Below are positions 20,526 through 31,200 of a stretch of 64,000 nucleotides of DNA, piece by piece. Numbering within the stretch: position 1 is the stretch's first letter; each line of letters begins with the position of its first letter. The notes under the pieces were generated by a model. The model made no database searches. It saw only the letters and a list, made by a program, of their open reading frames with translations, and had not been told where the DNA came from. Origin of the DNA: Euptelea pleiosperma (lineage: Eukaryota; Streptophyta; Magnoliopsida; Ranunculales; Eupteleaceae); the NCBI GenBank assembly GCA_035048495.1, contig CM068553.1, positions 7,433,259 to 7,497,258 of the forward strand, written 5' to 3'. The position numbers and the translations under genes were made by a program.

Positions 20526-21120
20526 GGTGGTCACCAATTTTGCAGACCCACGGCTGTCAACGAGGTTCTAACTTCTAAGGTTTACGATTTATATAGCCAT
20601 GCTTTTGGACTTTAACCACGTCTGTTTCATCAGACTATTTTGGTGGACAAAGAGAAGTGCTTTATGAAAATCGCGGATCTGGGCCCAACGACCCGTGAAT
20701 GATGTACTTAGATTTATATACCAAAAAGCAGCCAGATTAATTGTTGATCTTTAAATTCCAATCCGAGGATAAAAAAAAATTTTAAATCCAACTGCTAGAA
20801 ATCACCCCATGAAAACTATTCGAATCAAAAGGCTAAAATCACAATCAGACCGAAAGTTCCGTCAAGTGGTGGTCTAATCATTCATGGGACAATAGGCTTG
20901 AGAGTGCTGATCTAGATTGATATGTACATTGATTGTGTGCAGTGATAGAAGGACGCATATAATATGTTGTATGGTGCACCATTGTTTTCACTGCGTACCG
21001 TCTCTGTTTTAGATATTGATCACTAAATTTTTCTACCAGCACACGTGCCATTCGGGAGATAGCATTAAGTGAATTGTAGAATAGATGGCTGAAATTTTCT
21101 TAATTGATAAAAAAAAACGG

Positions 21121-21880
21121 AAAATTTTCAAAAAGAAAAAAATAACTTTAATTTATTTACAAAAACAAAAATAAAATTGTGGTAATCCCAAAAAAAGTAA
21201 CTAAACGCCATTTGAAAGGACGTTTCTCCCTGACAGAAATAAAAGGTGAAAAAATTGGCTAAAAAAAAACTGAAAAGGCTGACAAACGCCCTTTTAAAGG
21301 GCATCTGTACCTGACAGAAAATGATGTTTCCCATAGAGGAGTAAAACTTTTGTCCCAATACGAGCCACATGGCACACTCTTAGTGGACGTTGACCGTATG
21401 GATGTTTGATCAGTCCCTTGATGGACCTGCAGTCCAAAAATCAGCCTGATTAGTAATTTACAACCTTTGGATCTTTGCACTCAAATAATGCTCAAATTCT
21501 TACAATTAAAATCAACCCATGAAAACAACTTCAATCCAACGCTTATAAACCACTAATCATGTTTCTTTTTTGGTGTGTAAGTCCACCTAGTGATTTGCCA
21601 AACATCCATATGGTCGTCGTCCAATAAGAGTGTGCCATGTGGCTCGTATTGGGACAAAAGTTTTACTCCTCTATGGGCAAACGCCCTTTTAAAGGGCGTT
21701 TGTCAGCTTTTTCAGCTTTTTGTCCAGAGAAACAGTCAGTCTTTTCAACTTTTATATCTGTCAGGGAGAAACGCCACTTCAAAGGGCATTTAGGTACTAT
21801 TTTTTGGGAATGCCAGAACTTTATTTTTGTTTTTGTAAATAGATTAAAGTTTGTTTTCTTTTTAAAAAATTTATGTAAAA
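21121..21880. mobile_element. Giant foldback: F1 core with extended outer arms, ~370-bp arms
   Basis: Two arms of about 370 bp, inverse to each other, meet around 21505-21535. From outside inward the left arm has TTACAAAAACAAAAATAAA, AAACGCCATTTGAAAGG, AACGCCCTTTTAAAGGGC and GAGTAAAACTTTTGTCCCAA, then the F1 arm from ATACGAGCCACATGG. The right arm carries each inverted. An RNA read through it would fold into one long, imperfect hairpin. It has no coding capacity. It is the same unit as 4255-4745 but much better preserved. 20901-21120 has nothing recognisable. Confidence 0.85.
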
Positions 21881-22039
21881 AAATGATAGAAAAATGTCTA
21901 GGTTAGGGTTCACAAATATATTTGTATTGGTGACCAAGGTAGTTGCAAATGTGGTCATGTTATCGGTTATCTTTATTAGGATCTATCTCTATACATCATG
22001 CATAGATGAGCAAGACAACAAATTTTCAAAATAAATTAG

Positions 22040-22250
22040 CCATACACAGATCAGCACATTCTTAGAAACCACTAACCTAATGGACGTTTTGTCCATCTTT
22101 AGGCAGATCTACGGAAGAAAAAAGATGCCTGATTAGTGATTCTAACTGTTGGATTGGTGTCTTTGCATGGGTTTGTTTGTGACCGTACAATTCAAGCATT
22201 GTTTGGGAAACTTGGATCCAAATGTTAGCGATCAACAATTCACTTATGGG
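22040..22250. repeat. F1 relic
   Basis: GCACATTCTTAGAAACCAC, TAATGGACGTTTTGTCC, GCCTGATTAGTGATTC and AAACTTGGATCCAAATG follow F1 order but are heavily diverged. 22251-23646 shows no recognisable gene; its short frames lack domains. Confidence 0.5.
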
Positions 22251-23646
22251 TAGGTCAAATTAGCCTTTTAGCCCACGAGAAACAAATGTGCAAACTAATA
22301 TATATGCGAAAATCTACGCACATATTCTCTTTTTTCTTCGCTCGTGCAGTGTTGATGTGGCACTCTCTACGCACAAAGCACCGCGTCCAATCGTTTCCTA
22401 TCTGACTTTTAAGTTTCTAACGTTTCAATCATTTCTTAAAAACTCTAACCTTTTAGATTCTACAACCGTTTCTTAGAAACGGTCATGAATTTTGAATTTT
22501 AACAAATACGTCTCTCCATCTCTTCTCCCTAACATTGTCAAAGCCATTATCTCTCTTCCCAAGCACTCTCTTTTCAGCAATTATCTTTCTATATATTTAA
22601 ACACCACAACCGCTGTTCTTCTTATTTCTCATCCCTTCAACCACCTAAGAGAAGAAATGATATTGAGAATCGACAGAGGAGGGTTTTGAGATGGAAGGTT
22701 CCTTCACTTCTACACGAGGTTTTCAAGAAGAAAGATGAGATGAAGTTCCGTTTTATAAGAAGACAACATCGGTGTGGGCATCAAAAGGGGAGTGAATCCC
22801 CACGTAGCTTATGCTTACATAAGCTTGCATCCCCACGTAGCCAGCCACCCCAAACATACACATGCTGCGAAATGGTATGCCACTGCACCACGTGTCCCAT
22901 GTTCACTTTACAATTATGATGTTTATAAGATTTTCCAAGATACACGTGTCAACTGCAAACCCATTAAGATGTATTGCCTTGACCATAGCTAGGGGGAGGG
23001 ATTTCCCTTTTTAGCATGTAGTGACGCAATACATTACAGACTCTCTCAGTCGTTTCTGTACATCTTCCATGGGAAGGCAGGGCATCAATAATCTATGCTC
23101 GAAACATGCAGGCGATCACTTTACAAAGGAAAACTGCTCTCTCATATGAATCTCGACCCATCTGTCCCATTTCTGCTCTATAAAGCGATTGACGTTGTTA
23201 AAAACTCTGAGAAAACCCAGGAAAAATTAATGCGAAATTAGAGAAACCAGGGAATTGAGGAAAGTAGTTTGGCGATCATGGTCACATTGAAGGATCTTCC
23301 ACCATGCATGGCCGAGACATGCAAAACAGACATAGATAGATAAAGAGGTAAAAAACAAAAAAAATCAGAAAAAGAGGTCATACCCTCATCCAATCGAATT
23401 TTTAAAAAATGGGAAAATATATTTGTTATGTGATAGTCCCAAATCTATTATAATTATCTTGCTGCAGGACATTATCAATCAAGACTGTCCATGGACCTAT
23501 ACACCAAAATAGGCCACGTGGCACAACCTTAAAGGGGGTAATCTTAAAGTTTGAAAGTATAAGGGGGTAATGCTAATTACTTTTAAATTTCAAGGGGGTG
23601 TTACTAAAATACCATTTCAAAAAGCTAACTATATGGTAAAATCTGA

Positions 23647-24164
23647 AAAAGTGGGGTCCAAAAGTAGGCCTGGAAATCCAGTTCAAAGATGGAAGAACTA
23701 GTTCAATGTTGCAAATTCTTTTCAAAAAACTGGTTTTATTTTAGGGTCAGATCAGGGGACACAAAATTTCACACCAAAAAATTGGTGGGGCCTATATATA
23801 AATTAGAAGTTTTTGAACGGGATGATTTTTGATAAGGATGGTCTCCATGGTGAGGAGATCACCCCCACAAAATATGCAAATCATTTTGATATTCATAGTC
23901 TAGTTTACAAGTTAAAGTATGGACCGTGAGACCCACATTTGGTGGGGTTAGAAATTTCAGAATGGGCCTGATTTTTTTGTAGGAGAACATCCTCACCAAA
24001 ATTCAGCCTTTGATTTGTCCACGTGGGAACTCCAAAATTGGTGTGAAATTTTGTGTCAAAATTTTTGTCCCACAAAAATGCGTATCCCAAGAGCAGGCCT
24101 GATAGTACATGGTTGACGAATAACTGGGATCTGATTTACCATGGCAGGCTCCACTTTTTGGGCT
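23647..24164. mobile_element. Foldback element, ~520 bp
   Basis: Outer ends AAAAAGTGGGGTCC and the inverse GGCTCCACTTTTT. A strong inner inverted pair, ACACAAAATTTCACACCAA (about 23759) against TTGGTGTGAAATTTTGTGT (about 24036-24054). No coding capacity and no confident target duplication. 24165-24552 has nothing recognisable. Confidence 0.6.
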
Positions 24165-24560
24165 TCCATACATGCCTATTGTTGGCTTGAATGTCAGACT
24201 CAATCATTGTTTAATGGACCTAAAGGAAAGGCCAAGCCCAATATATAGTAACCCAGGTGTAAAAGCCGTATTCCTGATAAGGGCGGTAGTCCATGACATA
24301 ACACAGGTTAGTGTTCGGGGATTTCTGACCCGTAGTCGGTTTTGGGTTGAGGCCATAAGTGATAAAATGCCAAGAAAGCTGAACAATAACTGAATAGCCC
24401 GGCAGAAAAAACTTGGTTTGTTTCTAGGCCTTTTCTGGGTAGTGTTTGGGTTTCTGGCTTTCGGACTTTTACGGTTCTACCCACCCGACCCGCTACACCT
24501 TGTTCATCGATAAAATGCCCATGGTTCTTTTCCGGTCTCCTTTTTAAGTAATCATCGAGG

Positions 24561-25080
24561 TAGGGCTGGCAATGGATCGGATCAGCCCTAAAATTCGATC
24601 CGTTCCGATTCGATAATTTCACATCCAGAACCACCTATTTTCTTATCGGATTTCTTGTCGGATCGGTACCAGGTCCAGTTCATGTATATTGATCCAATTT
24701 CTTGTTGGATCGGGCATCCACTGATCCGTTATTGATCTGATATATATAAAATTATATATATTTATATAAATAATAATATTATTTTAATAAAATATTGATA
24801 TAATATGTGTTATATATAGTTGTAAAGATAATTTTACCTTTTATATGTGTTTTTATATCATTATTGTACAACATTTCAATTTTGAGTGGATAAAATATAT
24901 AATTTAAATTATATAATTATATATTTTTTTATTTAGTGGATTGAAACGTAGCGGATCGGGTCCGGAACTCTTTTCTATCTATCCGTCGGTTCCGGATCAC
25001 GATTATGTGATCTGATCTCTTATCGGATCCGGTCCGAATCAACACTGATCCGGATCGAACCCGATCCATTGCCAGTCCTA
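24561..25080. mobile_element. hAT-type MITE immediately upstream of SMU1
   Basis: Ends TAGGGCTGGCAATGGATCGG and, inverted, TAGGACTGGCAATGGATCGG. The flanks CATCGAGG (24553-24560) and CTTCGAGG (25081-25088) match at 7/8 positions, as expected for an 8-bp hAT duplication. Subterminal GGATCSGATC palindromes surround an AT-only centre (about 24730-24940). No coding capacity. It ends 172 bp before the SMU1 start codon. Confidence 0.85.
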
Positions 25081-25088
25081 CTTCGAGG

Positions 25089-25252
25089 ACGTTTTTTAAG
25101 CGCCAAGTCTCCACTTCACCCCCCATTAAGTAGGGTTTGTTCTGCGAAGACCAGAAAACTCCAACTTCACGATTTAATCATTCATGGAGAAAATGAGTTG
25201 CAGAGGTCTTTGATCGCCTCAAGAGGTCTTCTTGTTCTCGGTTACAGCGACA
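25089..25252 (+). promoter_or_regulatory. SMU1: SMU1 5' leader / proximal promoter
   Basis: 164 bp separate the hAT-type MITE (with its 8-bp duplication) from the SMU1 start codon. I see no clear TATA box. The stretch is probably 5' UTR plus core promoter. An upstream ATG at 25183 opens a short frame ending TGA at 25210, and another at 25069 overlaps the MITE end. Where transcription starts is unknown. Confidence 0.45.
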
Positions 25253-25281
25253 ATGTCTACCCTAGAAATTGAAGCTCGAGA
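25253..25281 (+). CDS. SMU1: SMU1 exon 1
   Basis: Start codon at 25253 in ACAATGTCT, the only ATG that gives the conserved MSTLEIEAR start. The exon encodes residues 1-9 plus two bases of Asp10, and the donor is GTAAGT. Confidence 0.93.
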
Positions 25282-28200
25282 GTAAGTTTCTGCTGGAAAA
25301 CCTTTCTTTCTCTCTTACTGGATGTTCTTTGCTTTGTTTCGTGGAATTTATGTCGATTAATGCTTGATTCAAGGAGTAAAACTTTTAGGTTTTGTATTTT
25401 TAGCTCACATAAATCTCTTCCGTGGAAGATGGGAGATTACAGTTAGTCATGGGGGGAACTAAGCACGTGGTGGAGTGCTATTGCGCTGAAACTTTCCATA
25501 TGGGGAATTCTGAGGCGATGAAATGTGTATACGCCTTTGGTTCGCTACCTGACACTCTAGTGAAGAGCTTGGGTCTGTTGCCCCAGAAAAAAATTAATCC
25601 CCATTTTGGCTGTCTAATATAATTTTGTAATCCATGTCTGTTTTGCGTTACGGGTCTATAATTTTGTGTACGTTATAATTCACTAAAAAGTTGCCTGTAT
25701 CTCACATATGCTGCTATATAACTCAATTCTTGATTTATTTTCGTTCATGGAATGGGTGCATCATATATGGTTTGTTATCAATAATAATGGTGAAATGGCA
25801 AGAAAAGCTGGTCTAATGTATAATTCTTTGTGCAGTGTCATTAAGATTGTGCTTCAGTTTTGCAAAGAAAACTCTTTGCACCAAACTTTTCAGACGTTAC
25901 AGAGTGAGTGTCAGGTCTCTTTGAATACAGTGGACAGCCTTGAAACATTTGTTGCTGATATCAATAGTGGAAGGTGGGATGCAATACTGCCTCAAGTAGC
26001 ACAACTTAAGCTGCCTAGGAAGAAGCTGGAGGACTTGTATGAGCAGGTATGTAGTGTATTGCCTACTAAAGTAAGATGGATCTTGGTTATTGTTTCTGTA
26101 TTCTTGATTTCATTCTCATATCATTTTTAGAACCTCATGATTCATCGAACAAAATTTCTGAAACCATCTTGAGTTATAAATAATAACCATAACGCCATGT
26201 GAATGATGAATTGCCTTAGATTGAGGATGCTTTTATGGTTAAATTAAAATTAAAATGAGGTTTGGCATCATAAAGGGAGCCTACGTACATATTACGGAGT
26301 TTTCCATATAATACACACATTATCAAAAAATAAATAAAGGGAGCCTACTGATTTTTGGATGTTGTATTTCATTTTGATATTTTACCAAGTAGGACCAATC
26401 ACACTTTTCTTTTTCTTTTAACCAGTGGGGAGATTTCTGGCAAAATATGCAATCATAATGGATTATAGCGGGTAAGGGCTATTTGTGTTCTGACTCCAGC
26501 AGTCAGCTGAACTCCGGTCCTTAGTATCAGTTGTCCTAGCCTACTATTGCCTTCCCTTCCTTCCTTACGGGGGTGGCTTCCCCATTAATTATTCCTTTTG
26601 TTGGATGAATCCCCTTTATTTTTGGAAAAAACTTGTGCTGCTCTAACGAAATAGTTTTTTCTCCTAGTTTGAACTTTGGCTTGGGCACGGTCTCATGGAT
26701 ATGAAGCATATGAATACAATAGCACGAGAGTTTCCCTCTTATTCTCTTCTTTGATTGATTTCCGGGTGGGTTGCTTGGAGATTTAGTTCTTTGTTCGATC
26801 ACATTTGGCACCTTCTAGGGCATCTAGATCATTTTTTCCATGGCCATGGGAGCAGTATATTCCTAAGTATCATTTTTTATTTTCTCCTTTTCTCTTAATA
26901 AATCTGTCATTTTATCATAACAAAGAAAATTTTGTGGTTCTGGCTTTCATGCCTAGTATTTTTAGGGTGCTTCTATCCTGATCATTTGAGGTGGCATGTG
27001 TGATAAGCACATTTGTATCTGATCTCTCTATTCTGCAGATTGTCCTAGAAATGATTGAGCTTCGAGAGTTAGATACTGCACGTTCAATTTTAAGACAAAC
27101 TCAGGCGATGGGTGTCATGAAACAGGAGCAGCCTGAAAGATATTTGCGACTTGAGCATCTCCTAGTTCGTACTTACTTTGATCCACATGAGGTGAGCATG
27201 CTGGTTTTGAGTAAATACTGTTGGTGTATTTGTCATTTCAGTCTTTCATGCCAGTTTGTCTACGGTTTTCTTCAATACTTTATTTTGCATTTTATGCGTT
27301 TATTTTATTGAATATTTGCTTAAAATGCTATGCAAAGAAGTAGTTGTGTAAAATTATCTTTAGTTTGTATTGTGTCTATGGTTTGCCCTTTGGTGGACCC
27401 TTGGGCCTTTTTGCACTTTGTACATAATTTTTATTGCTGAAAATCAATGTGTTAGCAAAGAAGAATGAGTACTTTATTATTTGTGACAGACCTAGTATTG
27501 CTACCTACTATACCTTTAGAGGACCCTACCAAAAGGGTGACACATGTAAAAATAGTAATACTAATGGTAATAGTAAAAAAATGCAATTATACATAAACAA
27601 TAAAAAATACAATTACGAACTGTGGTGTATTTAACTTACTACACTATTTTTGTTTCATGGCAATTTATCAGTTAGTGATTATAGTTTTGTTGTATGTAAA
27701 CCATAACTTCTATCCATTTTAATGACACTAACCACAAATGCAATGACAGTGCAACTTTGCAAAAACATTTCTATTTCTATGTGGATGGGGCAAGATCTTC
27801 GGATTTTTGAATAGCTTGATCTCCCTTTGAGAGTCCACGCTTCTATGAATTTACTTTGTTGGCTTCTCAAAGATTAGGGTTTTTTGTTCACCTTGGAGAG
27901 GTTTATTCGCAAACTATGATACACGGATACCTGTAATAGCGCCTCGTACCAGTGTAGTGTCGTGTCGACACGGATACGGACACCAGACACGGTACCGACA
28001 GGTATCCCCTCGTATCCGTATCCATGTCCTTGATTTTGGAAAATGTCGAGTTGTATCCCCGTTTCCCGTATCCATATCCGTATTCGTATCCATATCTGGG
28101 CATCAAAGTTCGCCAATGCATCCTACTAAATCCGTGATTTAACCATCAAATTGGAGTTTTAATTATTGCCTGAGTCAGTAGTTAGCTAAAACAATCGCTA

Positions 28201-31200
28201 GTCTCTCATTGCCTACTAACTTTCAAATGTGATGTTTCGGTTTTCAAGCAAGATCAAGACGACCATTCTCGTGTCTTTAGTTGTCACTGGGTGGATAACT
28301 TTGGATAACAGGGGTTGATTTTTCTAGCTTTTCTCCTTTCTTTCAAGAAATTTCACTTGGAACATCGTATACGTTCTTCCAAGAGCAAGAAACTCAAAAT
28401 TCCTATACAATGTCAACTGTCTACATTGTTTGATCACAATCTTCCAATAAATTTAAAAGGAAAAGATTGTTCTACCTCTAATTGGTACACATCGATCATA
28501 TAACACTCTGGAAGCACATCTCCACTTTAGCCACCCCCGCTCTAATTCTATGGGAAACACCCTCAATCTCTCATTCCTTGTGAATAATAGAACCAAGGTA
28601 ACGAAATTGGTCACTTCGTGGTATTTCCTAGTTGTCAATTTTAATTAGTGGATCATCTTTATCTGCATCCTTACTAAAATTGCATTCCATATACTATGTC
28701 TTGGTTCGACTTATTTTCAAATCTTTAGATTCCAAAACATTCCTCCAGAGTTTTAGTTTTGCATTTACCTTATCTCTAGCCTCGTTACCTAATATTATCA
28801 TCATTACCATCATCATAAGTCTTTTCTCAATGGTATGGTTCGGCTCAACTAATACTATGTCATCTGCAAATAACATACACCAGGGGACCTCATCTTAGAT
28901 ATGAGCAATTACTTCATCTATAACTAAAGCAAATCGGTGTGGACTTAGGGTTGATCCTTGGTATAATCCCATTGTGATTGGAAAACTCACTTGTCTCATC
29001 ATCAATTGTTGTAACATTAGTTTCTGCTCTCTCATACATATCTTTAATGATATCAATATATGCATTTGGGGCTCCCTTCTTTTTCAATGCCCACTAAATT
29101 AATTCTCTATTATATGCTTTTCTTAAGTCAATAAAGAACATGTGGAGATTCTCTTTTATCTTAACTTTTCCATCATTTGTCTAAGTAAGAAGATTGCTTT
29201 GATGGTCGACCTTCTTGTCATAAATCCAAATTAGTTTTTACTTTTTAGATATCTTTGTCTTTTGCCTTAATCTTTGCTCCCTCACTCTTTCCCATGGTTT
29301 CATAGTGTGACTCAAGTTTGATGCCACGATAGTTTGTGCAGCTCTGTACGTTCCCTTAGTTCTTGTATATAGGCACTAGAGTACTTCTCCATTCATTTGG
29401 CATTTTACTTTAAGATATTGTTAAATAACTTAGTAAGCTAAGACAATCCAATTCCTCCCATGCATTTTCACACCTATCTTAGGATACTATATGGTCTTAA
29501 GGCCCCAACTATCTTTATTTTAGTTAAAGATGCTCTCACTTCTGAAACCCTACTTCTACGAAAGTATGTATGTTCCATATTCTCCATAGTATTTCCATTA
29601 TGTTATCCTCGTATAATAATTTATGGAAATAATTCTTACACCTTTCTTTAATTTCTTCATCTTTCACAGTTTCACTAGGACTTTTTGGTCGTCGCCTTTA
29701 ATGCATCTAATGTGATCTATATCTATAGCATTTCTCTCTCTTGTTCGAGTAGGCTCTTTGACGTCTTTCGCACCCTCTCTTGTCCCTAATTTATTATATA
29801 GACTATCATATGCTTTATGTATGCTCTCACTTATCACTTTCTTTGCTATTTTTTTTTTTTTTTGTATTTTTATATGTTTCTAAGTGCTCATTGTTTCTAG
29901 CTAGTTTCCAAGTCTTGTAATAAATTCTCTTTTCTCTAATGACCTTTTGAACCTCATCATTCCACTACCAAGTTTCCTCGTGTATGACTTTTCCCTATAG
30001 ATTCCCAAGGGCCTCTTTTGCTACTCTTTTAACACATTTGGCTATTACATCCCACATCATCGTAGTCTCTAATTTTACATTCCACATTTCTTCTTTTACC
30101 AATTTATCTATTAAAGACACCACTTTTCCCCCTTTTAAATTCTATTACCTTATTCTTGGGCATCTTTTATTTTCATTCATTTTCTTTCATTTCTAGTTGT
30201 AAACCCTATGTTGTGTGGTTAGGCCCTCTCTTGGATTAATCTTACAATCTTTACACATTGATAGTACATTTCTCCTAACTATAAAAAAATCTATTTGGCT
30301 CATATTTGTTCTACTTTTAAACGTAATTAAATCTTTCATCTCTCTTTTTAAAATGTGTTTGTTATTGCAAGATCATATGTCATTGTAAATTCAAGGATCG
30401 TATTTCCTTTTTCATTTCTTTCTCCAAATCCATATCCTCCGTGCACCCTTTCATATCCTCTACTTTCTTTTTCCACATGTCCATTTAAGTCCCCACCTAT
30501 AAATATCCTCTCTCCATTAGGAATTCTTTGCATCAATTTAACCATGTCTTCCCAAAATTGTCTCTGAACGCTTTCTGCTTAATCCAACTTGAGGTGTATA
30601 AGCACTATCTATGTTAATAATTTCTTTACCTATCACTATTTTTATTGACAACAACCTTTCGCCTATTATCTTTACTCCTACAACTCTATCTTTTATATCT
30701 TTATCTACAATTATTCTTACCCCATTTCTATGTTTATTTTCTCCTATATACCAAAGTTTGTAATTATCTATTTTCTTAGCCTTTTCTCCTTCCCACTTTG
30801 TTTATAGCCAGTTGTTGAATCTTGTAATAAATCATCTTTTCTCTAATGGCCTTTTGAACCTCATCATTCCATTACACCAAGTTTCCTTGTGTGTATGACT
30901 ATTCTCTTTAGATTCCTCAAGGATCTCTTTTGCTATTCTTTTAATACATTTAGTCGTTACATCCCATCGTAGTCTCTGTTTCTACGTTCTACATTTCTTT
31001 CTTTATCAATTTATCTATGAAAGACACAACTTTTTCTCTTTTTAAATTCCACCACCTTATTCTTGGGCATCTTTTATTTTCATTCCCTATCATCCATTAT
31101 TGGATGTGAACATCTGAAACATTAGCGTATGTTGTGTGGTCAGGTTTTCTCCTAGAATGATCTTACAATCGTTATACATTAATAGTTCATTTAGTCTAAG

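Noticed and set aside
25708..26130. A 140-residue plus-strand frame taken as a single gene
   Set aside because: Only 25836-26046 matches SMU1. The extensions on both sides are intronic read-through beyond canonical splice sites.
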